Assembly (NCBI GenBank): GCA_030648295.1
Contig: JAUSID010000083.1
Location: 1-64,000, forward strand
Direction: 5' to 3'
From: Opitutaceae bacterium
Lineage (GTDB): Bacteria; Verrucomicrobiota; Verrucomicrobiia; Opitutales; Opitutaceae
DNA length: 64,000 bases
Positions 27,101 to 34,539 of this stretch are shown here, piece by piece. Each line of letters begins with the position of its first letter. The stretch's first letter is position 1. A model generated the notes under the pieces. It was given only the letters and a program-made list of their open reading frames with translations. It was not told the DNA's origin and ran no database searches. Position numbers and translations under genes: made by a program.

Positions 27101-27865
27101 TTAGCGCCCGGCCGGCGCCTGGGCGGGGCGCCGCGTCACCCACAGCAGCGCATTCGCGATCGCACGGCTGAATTCGGGACGCGCGATCTCCTCCGGATAT
27201 CCGAGCGCGAGGTAAAAGAGCCGCCGGCCATTCTGCTCGCGCGTCCAGCCCACGGGCACGCGGCCGTTCTGGTTTTCGCCCTCGACGATGACGTTCACGT
27301 CCGGGGCGACGCTCGTGATCCGATAGATGTCGCGCTTCGTATCGAGCCCGTGGGTACCCTCCCAGATCGGATGCGGGTTGAAGTGCAGTTTTTCCGCGTT
27401 GCCCCAGTTGCCCGATTTTCCCGGTGCGCCGTATTTCGCGCCCAGTATCTGGAGGTCGAACGTCGGCCAGTTTTCCCAGCCGTGCGAGGTCGAACGCAGG
27501 GCCACGAAACCCTTTCCCGACGCCATGAATTTCCTCAGCAGCGCGAGGTTTTTTTCGTCGAGCGTCTTGCGCCGCGAATGAAACACCGCGGTGTCCGCCT
27601 CGAGGAGCCGCGCACCGTCGAGAAAGCCGTCCTGCTTTTCGTTCATCCGCACGAGTTCGCACTGCATGCCGAATTCGCGCGTGAGGTACTCGCCCAGCCG
27701 CGTGAACGCCTCGTCGCTCTGGTACGTTTCGGCCGCCGAAACCAGGCACACCTTCAGCGGCTTGTTCGCCGCCGCCCCGAACGCCGCCGAAACGGCCAGA
27801 CCCAGGGTAACGGCGACAATGCGGGTCCACCGGGACCCGGGGCGGACGCGAACAACGAAAGACAT
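27101..27865 (-). CDS. ThuA domain-containing protein
   Basis: A 254-residue exported protein. The start at 27865 (MSFVVRVRPGSR) gives a signal peptide ending near AAFGAAA. The ThuA core reads KVCLVSAAETYQSDEAF, ADTAVFHSRRK, FMASGKGFVALRSTSHGWENW, HPIWEGTHGLDT and NGRRLFYLALGYPEEI. The glutamine-amidotransferase-like fold lacks an obvious Cys nucleophile at the elbow, as is common in ThuA. It is the first gene of the minus-strand cluster with 25651 and 23372, suggesting a joint role in periplasmic sugar or polyol oxidation (inferred from context). Confidence 0.85.
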   Translation of the reverse strand: MSFVVRVRPGSRWTRIVAVTLGLAVSAAFGAAANKPLKVCLVSAAETYQSDEAFTRLGEYLTREFGMQCELVRMNEKQDGFLDGARLLEADTAVFHSRRKTLDEKNLALLRKFMASGKGFVALRSTSHGWENWPTFDLQILGAKYGAPGKSGNWGNAEKLHFNPHPIWEGTHGLDTKRDIYRITSVAPDVNVIVEGENQNGRVPVGWTREQNGRRLFYLALGYPEEIARPEFSRAIANALLWVTRRPAQAPAGR

Positions 27866-27991
27866 AGGGGAAAGGGTAACCCACGGCCACACCCGCCGCG
27901 GCACAAACAACGCGAACGTTGTCGTTAGTTGCCGCAACCGCCGTCAACCCATTTCGCACGTGCAGGGTTGGGCCCGCGCACCGATGGCCAT

Positions 27992-28666
27992 TTACCTCTC
28001 GCCGACGGCCAGCGCGGGACGAGCGGCCGGCGGCGGCGACGAGATACCCTTGAAGACAAACTGCAGCACCTGTGCGAGCGCCTGGGCCTTCACCTTAGGA
28101 TCGCCGAGATCCATGTTCAGCCCCTGCGAGAGCGAAAACCGGTTCGAATGATAGATGAAACACAATCCGATCAGGTGAATCAGGAGGTGCGGAATATTGA
28201 TGTCGGGGCGGAATTCGCCCGATTCGATTCCACCTTCGACGATCTGCCGGAACCGTTCGAGAAATGGATTCTTCGTCAGCACGGCCTCCTTGCGTTTTCT
28301 GATGTGCTCGCCCTTCTCGAGGTTTTCCCATTGGAGCAGCCGGGTGAATTCCGGATTGTGATCGAGAAATTCGAAGTAGCTTTCGAGCAGCCGGGTTAGC
28401 CGCTCCCGCGGGCTGGAACCGCGCTCGACGGCGTGGAATTCCACGGTCTCGAGCCGCCCGTAGACCTGTCGCAGCGCGGCGCGAAACAACTCCTGCTTGC
28501 TGCCAAAATAGTGGTACACCATCCGCTTGTTCACCCGCGCGACGGCGACAACCTCGTCCACCGAGACGCCGTGATATCCGCGCGCCGCAAACAGCCGAAT
28601 CGCCGCCTGCAACAAACGATTGCGCGTACGACTCGCGTTGCGCTGGACGACTTTGGGCGAAGCCAT
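27992..28666 (-). CDS. TetR/AcrR-family transcriptional regulator
   Basis: A 224-residue regulator. The helix-turn-helix is RNRLLQAAIRLFAARGYHG, VSVDEVVAVARVNKRMVYHY, FGSKQELFRAAL, the classic TetR pattern. The start MASPKVVQRNAS at 28666 is preferred over 28861 because the upstream frame runs through a REP element. The C-terminal helices resemble the TetR_C group that includes CecR/YbiH-like regulators. The gene is 126 bases upstream of the ThuA start and read in the same direction, so it could control that cluster. Its own target site was not recognised. Confidence 0.9.
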   Translation of the reverse strand: MASPKVVQRNASRTRNRLLQAAIRLFAARGYHGVSVDEVVAVARVNKRMVYHYFGSKQELFRAALRQVYGRLETVEFHAVERGSSPRERLTRLLESYFEFLDHNPEFTRLLQWENLEKGEHIRKRKEAVLTKNPFLERFRQIVEGGIESGEFRPDINIPHLLIHLIGLCFIYHSNRFSLSQGLNMDLGDPKVKAQALAQVLQFVFKGISSPPPAARPALAVGER

Positions 28667-28807
28667 GGAAGAGCCTGCGTCTAGCAGGCGGCCTTCGGGC
28701 TGAGAAGAAAAATCCCGCCGCGAAGACGTCACGCCGATCCTCGGCGGCAGCGGCATTTGCAGGAGTCGGCTTGTCTCCTCGCGGGCGTGGTGCGAGCGTT
28801 CCGAGCA

Positions 28808-28836
28808 GTTGCGGGCGGGACGCCCGCGCTCCCAGG
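28808..28836. repeat. REP family A copy (inverted orientation)
   Basis: TTGCGGGCGGGACGCCCGC followed by GCTCCCAGG, upstream of the TetR gene. The stem is intact; the loop differs slightly from TCT. Confidence 0.65.
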
Positions 28837-28904
28837 GAAGCCACTGTTTCTTGGGCCGCATGGTTCACCCGACCGTCGCCTCGGCCCGTTTCTGCGCCGT
28901 TCTG

Positions 28905-29000
28905 GTTGCCGGTGTTTCTTGTTTCTTCTTTCTGCCGTTTCTTCTTTCCGCGTCTTCCCCGTCTTCCGTGTCTTCCCCGTCTCCCCGTCTCCCCGTCTTC
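28905..29000 (-). repeat. GAAGACGGG-type array 3' of an amidohydrolase
   Basis: On the minus strand, starting a few bases after the stop of the amidohydrolase at 29002, the sequence reads GAAGACGGGGAGACGGGGAG followed by ACGGGGAAGACACGGAAGAC and then AAGAAACGGCAGAAAGAAG-like units. It is the third copy of this 3' array type. Confidence 0.55.
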
Positions 29001-29001
29001 G

Positions 29002-29889
29002 CTAAACAGAGATCGGTTCGCCTTTTTGCCGGAAGATCGGTTCGGCGAGTCGCCGGAGGTTGCCGCCGAAAATCTGCATCCGCTGCGCGGTCGTCAGATC
29101 CGCGTCGAGCACCTTGGAGAATTCAGTCGCGAAGGAACGCGACGGCCCGTGGCCGCCCCACACAATCCGATCGAGGCCGAGTTCCCGCACGGCGTAGTCG
29201 ACTGCGCCGGAATGCGGATCGGACCCCGCAAACTCGAAGTACACGTTCTTCTGCGGACGCACCACCTGCGCGCCGAGTTCCCAATCGCCGCCGGAGTGGC
29301 CGCAGATCAACCGCAGGTCGGGAAAACGCTTCGCGAGTTCCACCACATCCATCGGTGCCGACTCGCCGGGCAGGTTTCCGCCCGCAGGCCGGCGCGGGTC
29401 ACCACCAATTTTCATCCACGTATGGATGTAGACGATCGCCTTCAGTTCGCGCGCCAGCCGGATGATCGGGTCGGTGTTCGGATGGCTGCAAACGACGCCG
29501 CCTTTGTTTCCGCCGTAGAACTTGATGCCGACGCACGGTCCGTTGCGGATCCATTTTTCCATCTGCTGGCAGCTCCGGTCGGGCTCGGTCGGATCGACGC
29601 GCACCATCCCGGAGAGCCGATCCTTTTGTTCGAGCAGGATTCGTCGCTGGATGTCCTCGTTCGGCGACGTGGCCAGCAAGTCGGCCTTCGATCCGCCGAT
29701 GTCGATCGCCAGCGATCGCTCGACCCCCATCCGCTCGATGTAAAACCGCATCTGCTCGTGCTGCTGGATGTTTTCCACGTTCGGATAAAAGCCGTGGTAA
29801 TGCAGGTCCCAGATGCGAAAGGCGCGGAGCTGTTCGCGCGTCGGCAGGCCGAAATCTGCGGGGTTCAGGGCAAACTCTTGGGGGCTCAT
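29002..29889 (-). CDS. Amidohydrolase (amidohydrolase_2, TIM barrel), cytoplasmic
   Basis: A 295-residue metal-dependent hydrolase without a leader. The first strand FRIWDLHYHGFY carries the H-x-H metal motif. Later strands include VYIHTWMKIGG, LRLICGHSGGDWE and DRIVWGGHGPSRS, where the usual catalytic Asp at the last strand position is replaced by a GGHG context. It is related to the exported amidohydrolases at 3003 and 32876. It is divergent from the PhoD-like gene with about 200 bases between, which hold no other recognised feature. The substrate is unknown. Confidence 0.85.
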   Translation of the reverse strand: MSPQEFALNPADFGLPTREQLRAFRIWDLHYHGFYPNVENIQQHEQMRFYIERMGVERSLAIDIGGSKADLLATSPNEDIQRRILLEQKDRLSGMVRVDPTEPDRSCQQMEKWIRNGPCVGIKFYGGNKGGVVCSHPNTDPIIRLARELKAIVYIHTWMKIGGDPRRPAGGNLPGESAPMDVVELAKRFPDLRLICGHSGGDWELGAQVVRPQKNVYFEFAGSDPHSGAVDYAVRELGLDRIVWGGHGPSRSFATEFSKVLDADLTTAQRMQIFGGNLRRLAEPIFRQKGEPISV

Positions 29890-30088
29890 GAAAGTTCAGC
29901 GCAACGGGGCGGGCGCGGCGTGGGTCCAAGCCTGCGCTTGGCCCGGGAACGGCAAGTCAAATGTTCCGTGGCCCCGCGCGAGAAGATGATTTCGGTCGTA
30001 AATTCGGCCCGTTTTGACGGCGCGGCCGAGTTTCGTTTCTTGCGCCGCCGGATCAGCCTGTTACATCCACCGTTCCCCACCCACCCAC

Positions 30089-32659
30089 ATGGCTCGCTAT
30101 ACCCGTCGCCGTTTCCTTTCCCAATCCGTCACGCTCGCGCTCGGTTCGTGCGTGGCCGCCAAAGTTCCCGCCGCCAGTGCCGCGGCTCGCGGCGCGGAGT
30201 TCCGCAGTGGGTGGCCGCGCTGTCCCGATCGCGTGTGGTTGGGATCTGAATACTGGGCCAACCCGATGCAGGACTGGCGGGTTGCGTCCGGCCGCGTCGA
30301 ATGCACCAACCCCGCGGGTGATCGCAACGTCCACCTGCTCGTACGTGAGCTCGCGAGCACTGCCGGCACGATCGATGTGCGAGTGCGACTCGGCCGGGTC
30401 GCCGCAAAATCGCTCGCCGGCCCCGGTTCGGCCGGATTCCGGATCGGAATCCAGGGACCGCTGTCCGACTCGCGCAACCGGCTCATCTCCGGCCGCGGCC
30501 TCGATGCGGGCGTGACCGGCAAGGGGTCACTCTTCATCGGCGATCCCGCCGGCGCAGGCGCGAAGACGATCAATCTCGATACGGAATCGATGGAACTCCG
30601 GCTCAGCGCGGCGCCCGACGGCGCGGAGTACACCATGACACTCGTCGCTTTCGGCGCGGACGAAAATGAATTGGGCCGCGTCACGCAGCGCGTGCCGGCC
30701 GCGCGGCTCACGGGCAATATCGCGCTGGTGAATAATTTTGGCGCCTCGGCGCCGGGCGGCGGAGGCGGTGGCGGTAAAAAGGGAAAGGCGGCTGCCGGCC
30801 AGCCCGGCGGAAAATTCTGGTTCGCCGACTGGTCCGCCGGCGGAACGAAGGTCACCGCGCATCCCGAGCGTGCGTTCGGACCGATCCTATTCTCCCAGTA
30901 CACGCTGAGCGGCGGGGTGATGAAACTCGCCGCGCAGATGCCGCCCCTCGGCGCGGCGGACACGCCAACCGTCAGGCTCCAGGTGCAGCGCGGAGCCGGC
31001 TGGACGGACGTGGGCGAAGAACGGATACACGCTGACGCGCGCACGGCGACGTTTCGCGTCGAGCGGTGGGACGATCGCAAGGACACGCCCTACCGGGTGG
31101 CCTACACGTTGAAGTTCACCGACGGTGCGACGGAGGAGCACCATTGGACCGGCACGATCCGGCGCGATCCCGCCGACCAGCCCGTCATCGCGGTCGCGGA
31201 CGTGTCCTGCAACATTCACGAGGCGTTTCCGAACGCGCCGTACGTCGAGCGCGTCGGGCGGATGAACCCCGACCTGCTCGCGTTTACGGGCGACCAGTTC
31301 TACGAATCGAGCGGCGGCTACGGGATCATTCGCGACCCCGTGCCCCTGGCGCAGCTGGATTACCTCCGCAAATGGTACCTGCACGGATGGACGTGGCGGG
31401 AAGTGATGCGCGACCGGCCGAGCCTTTCGCTGCCGGACGACCATGACGTGTATCAGGGCAATCTGTGGGGGCAGTCGGGCGAAGGCCGGAAGACCACGCA
31501 GGCCGCGGGCGGATATGACATGCCGGTCGATTGGGTAAACACGGTTTACCGGTCGCAGACCAGCCACCATCCCGATCCGCATGAGCGGACCGCGGGCACG
31601 CGCGGCACGATCCAGTATTACGGATCGATGCTCTATGGCGGCATCAGTTTCGCGATCCTCGCCGACCGCCAATACAAGTCGGGTCCCGAGGGCAAGGTGC
31701 CGAACAAGGGCGAGCGCGGCGATCACGTCACCGATCCGAACTTCGATCCGAAAACGGCCGACGTCTCCGGCCTTTCGCTGCTGGGTCCGAAACAGGAAAA
31801 ATTCCTGAGCGACTGGGTCCGTGACTGGCGCGGCGCCGAGATGAAGGCCGTGATTTCACAGACGCTCTTCAGCGCGCTGCCGACGACGCATGGGCGCGAG
31901 CGGATGATCCTCCGCGCCGATTTCGACACGAACGGCTGGCCGCAGGCGGCGCGCAATCGCGCTCTCCGGGAAATGCGGAAGGCATTCGCCTTTCACATCG
32001 CCGGCGATCAGCACATCCCTGCGGTCGTTCAATATGGCGTCGACGAGCACCGCGATGGACCGGTGGCGTTCGCGGGCCCGGCCGTGAACGTCGGTTATCC
32101 GCGCTGGTTCGAGCCGGACCAGGCGCCGTGGACGCAGCCAAAACAACCGGGCGTCACCGGCGATTTCACCGACAGCTTCGGCCATCCGGTATCGGTGATG
32201 GCGGTGAGGAATGGCGCGAAGGCGCCGCGATCCGGCGACCTCATGCGCTTTCTCGACGAGAAGGCCTCGGGTCTTGGGATCGTGCGGTTCGACAAACCGA
32301 ACCGCCGAATCGTCATCGAATGCTGGCCGTTCGTGCTGGATGCGTCCGCGCCCGACCGGCAGATGCCGGGCTGGCCGGTGACCGTGGACATGACCACGAA
32401 TTACTCGCGGCGCGCGACCGCGCATCTGCCGATCCTGGAAATCAACGGGCTGAAGGATCCGGTCGTCGAGGTGATCGAGGAGAAGACCGGCGAGCTGGTA
32501 TATGCGCTGCGGATCCGCGGCCAGCGATTCCAGCCGCATGTGTTCGCGCCCGGAAAATACACGGTGAAAATCTCCGCCGGCGACGGCCGCCGTGCGACCG
32601 AGTTGAAGGGACTCGACGGCACGAGCGGAAATCGCGCGGTGCGAGAAGTGCGCGTGTGA
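30089..32659 (+). CDS. PhoD-like Tat-exported phosphatase
   Basis: An 856-residue protein beginning MARYTRRRFLSQSVTL, a clear twin-arginine leader; the ATG at 30089 is chosen for this reason. The metallophosphatase core shows LLAFTGDQFYE, LSLPDDHDVYQG, FAILADRQYKSG and FHIAGDQHIPA, the Asp/His pattern of PhoD-like alkaline phosphatases. The N-terminal 250 residues form extra beta-rich domains, with a Gly/Lys linker GGGGGGGKKGKAA near residue 230. It probably hydrolyses phosphodiesters or phosphomonoesters in the periplasm. It resembles the large PhoD-like proteins of planctomycetes and verrucomicrobia. Confidence 0.88.
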   Translation: MARYTRRRFLSQSVTLALGSCVAAKVPAASAAARGAEFRSGWPRCPDRVWLGSEYWANPMQDWRVASGRVECTNPAGDRNVHLLVRELASTAGTIDVRVRLGRVAAKSLAGPGSAGFRIGIQGPLSDSRNRLISGRGLDAGVTGKGSLFIGDPAGAGAKTINLDTESMELRLSAAPDGAEYTMTLVAFGADENELGRVTQRVPAARLTGNIALVNNFGASAPGGGGGGGKKGKAAAGQPGGKFWFADWSAGGTKVTAHPERAFGPILFSQYTLSGGVMKLAAQMPPLGAADTPTVRLQVQRGAGWTDVGEERIHADARTATFRVERWDDRKDTPYRVAYTLKFTDGATEEHHWTGTIRRDPADQPVIAVADVSCNIHEAFPNAPYVERVGRMNPDLLAFTGDQFYESSGGYGIIRDPVPLAQLDYLRKWYLHGWTWREVMRDRPSLSLPDDHDVYQGNLWGQSGEGRKTTQAAGGYDMPVDWVNTVYRSQTSHHPDPHERTAGTRGTIQYYGSMLYGGISFAILADRQYKSGPEGKVPNKGERGDHVTDPNFDPKTADVSGLSLLGPKQEKFLSDWVRDWRGAEMKAVISQTLFSALPTTHGRERMILRADFDTNGWPQAARNRALREMRKAFAFHIAGDQHIPAVVQYGVDEHRDGPVAFAGPAVNVGYPRWFEPDQAPWTQPKQPGVTGDFTDSFGHPVSVMAVRNGAKAPRSGDLMRFLDEKASGLGIVRFDKPNRRIVIECWPFVLDASAPDRQMPGWPVTVDMTTNYSRRATAHLPILEINGLKDPVVEVIEEKTGELVYALRIRGQRFQPHVFAPGKYTVKISAGDGRRATELKGLDGTSGNRAVREVRV

Positions 32660-32672
32660 GGGTGCGCACGTC

Positions 32673-32747
32673 CCCCGGGAGCGCGGGCGTCTCGCCCGCA
32701 ACTGCCATCTGAATCGTTCTCTTTTCCCCGTTCTCTTTCTCCTTCCC
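32673..32747. repeat. REP family A copy and pyrimidine tract
   Basis: CCCGGGAGCGCGGGC with TCT loop and CGCCCGC at 32673-32700. It is followed by a pyrimidine-rich stretch (GTTCTCTTTTCCCCGTTCTC, 32715-32734). On the minus strand the tract is purine-rich and lies 3' of the amidohydrolase ending at 32876. Confidence 0.6.
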
Positions 32748-32875
32748 GCAGAATGGGCCGGAGCACCGCGTTCCCGGGAGAATCCCAGCCTCGCCACCTC
32801 GGCTGCCACGGCCAGTGTGAGCGCGATCGCGCGTCCCTGAGCGCGAATTCGCGGGGGCTCATCGGCTCGCGCGGC

Positions 32876-33814
32876 TCAGATCTGGCCGAGGATGCGCCGC
32901 GCGTTGGCCGCCATGATCGTCTGCATCTGCTCGCGCGTGAACGGCGACTCGAACATCCGCAGCAAGGTGGCCTCCACCGGGAAATAGGGCGCATGCGAGC
33001 CAAAGAGCAGGCGTTCGATCGGAACCTTGCCCGCGAGATTCCAGTGCTTCCCCTCGATGAGCCGGCCCACCGCGCCGACTCCCTCGAGGTTGGAGATATC
33101 ATAGACCAGATTCGGCAGTTCCAGCAGCAGCCGCGCCTGCGGAGTCCGCTGCCAGGCAAACGATCCGTCCAGCAACTGCACGCGCGCCGCCGGCAGTTTC
33201 TGCAAGACGGCGGCGAGCGGAATCGGCGAGACGGATGGCGCGCGGATGATCGGGTGATGCACCCGGCTGTCCTCGAGTTCCAGCGCGATCTGCACGAGCA
33301 GTCCGCGCGTCGTGGCCTGCTCCAGCAGCTTCGCGAACTGCGGATCATCCAGCGTGAAATTCTGATAACTGGGGTGCAGCCGGATCCCGCGCATCCGGTG
33401 AACCTCGTGACAGCGGCGCAAGTCCTCCTCCCATCCCGGCCAAGCCGGATTCACGCTGCCAAAGGGCAGGAGAAAACCGTCGCCATGTTTCCTGCACTCC
33501 TCGACCAGTCGCGCATTCGCGCCGGAGAGATCCTTCGAAAAAAGCCCGTCAAATGTTCCGGCCCACGCCTGCGTGATCCCGTGCCGCTTCAGTTTCGCCA
33601 CGAGCGCGGGTGTAGTGCCGTACTTCAGGTGACGGAACGGCCAATGGCCGAGGTGAACATTCGTGTCGATCAGCTCGGTGCGGCCGCCCCCGCCCGCGGT
33701 TTTTTTTGGCGCCGCGCCGCCGGTCTGGGCGATGGACTCGAGCGTACCCGGCGCAGCCAGCGCCGCGGCGGACATCACGGTGGTTTTCAAAAAGCGCCGG
33801 CGATTGACATTCAT
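32876..33814 (-). CDS. Tat-exported amidohydrolase (amidohydrolase_2 family)
   Basis: A 312-residue protein with the leader MNVNRRRFLKTTVMSAAAL (twin arginine). The barrel starts LIDTNVHLGHWPFR. In place of H-x-H it shows N-V-H-L-G-H, so the metal site may be altered. Further elements are GIRLHPSYQNF, LLVQIALELEDSRVHHP and LLFGSHAPYFP. It is convergent with the PhoD-like gene. It is a relative of 3003 and 29002; the substrate is unknown. The short gap to 32659 holds a REP and the start of an open frame with the word MSPREFAL. Confidence 0.85.
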   Translation of the reverse strand: MNVNRRRFLKTTVMSAAALAAPGTLESIAQTGGAAPKKTAGGGGRTELIDTNVHLGHWPFRHLKYGTTPALVAKLKRHGITQAWAGTFDGLFSKDLSGANARLVEECRKHGDGFLLPFGSVNPAWPGWEEDLRRCHEVHRMRGIRLHPSYQNFTLDDPQFAKLLEQATTRGLLVQIALELEDSRVHHPIIRAPSVSPIPLAAVLQKLPAARVQLLDGSFAWQRTPQARLLLELPNLVYDISNLEGVGAVGRLIEGKHWNLAGKVPIERLLFGSHAPYFPVEATLLRMFESPFTREQMQTIMAANARRILGQI

Positions 33815-34012
33815 GCGGGGAAAATTTTTGGGCTACGTATCGGCACTTCCACGACGGAAATGGTTCGCGCCGCGGGCGGCGATACCCGGGGCGGGGCACG
33901 CGAGCCAACGGTGATGGTCGGAAAACGTGCGGCAAGGAAAAATGGCCGGCGGCGTGAGTGCCGCGTCGGCGCGCGATGGGACACGGGCATCTTGCCGTAA
34001 TTTCAATGCCCT

Positions 34013-34182
34013 GATTACGGGCGGGACGCCCGTGCCACTCCCGAACCAATATGCCGGCAATTCGGCGATCGAAGTGGCGGCGGCTTCCAGCCGCAGGGTC
34101 ATTCGGAAAATGTCCATAAAACCAATTCCCGATTCTCCGACTTGTTCTCCGTCCGATCTGCGGCTGGAAGCCGCAGCCACTC
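34013..34182. repeat. Decayed REP A copy and inverted pair of family C hairpins
   Basis: The 725-base gap 33815-34539 has a decayed family A copy (ACGGGCGGGACGCCCGT, 34017-34033). It also has two family C hairpins in opposite orientation (GTGGCGGCGGCTTCCAGCCG at 34074 and CTGCGGCTGGAAGCCGCAG at 34158), about 60 bases apart. The rest of the gap contains the remnant at 34191-34399 and a further REP. Confidence 0.55.
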
Positions 34183-34190
34183 CGAGCAGA

Positions 34191-34399
34191 TTACGGTTCC
34201 GAAAAGCTTCTCGACCACCGGCGCGGCCGCGGCACGACACCGGGCGGCGGAAATCCCTTCGTCGCGTCGTCCAGCACGAGCACCCAGTCGAGTCCGCCGC
34301 CGGGATTGGGCGCGAGGAACGTGCGCGTGCCCGTGTTCTCCGGCCGCCGTCGCGTCTCCATCCGCCTGATGGTGAACCGAGTTGTCCAGCCCCGTATCA
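34191..34399 (-). pseudogene. C-terminal remnant of a secreted hydrolase (collagen-binding-like domain)
   Basis: An open minus-strand stretch of about 69 codons ends in TAA at 34191 and contains [15 protein letters not shown] then [18 protein letters not shown]. The pattern T-F-x-x-P followed by D-W-V-L-V-L-D-D and a Pro-rich end resembles the C-terminal putative collagen-binding domain of DUF4038/apiosidase-like proteins. There is no N-terminal barrel upstream: a REP and the PSD1 gene follow. I read it as the last part of a deleted gene. The assignment is from memory of the motif only. Confidence 0.4.
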
Positions 34400-34421
34400 T
34401 GGCTACGGCGAAAAATCTAAC

Positions 34422-34453
34422 CAGTTGCGGGCGAGACGCCCGCGCTCCCAAGG
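34422..34453. repeat. REP family A copy upstream of PSD1 gene
   Basis: AGTTGCGGGCGAGACGCCCG followed by CGCTCCCA, 87 bases before the PSD1 start. Intact stem. Confidence 0.65.
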
Positions 34454-34539
34454 GCAGGCACGGGCGCAGATCTCGCAACAGACGCTTGAAGCCGGCGCGA
34501 TTCCCCGTCCTTTTATGCGGTCCCACGCCGCCCCGGCTC

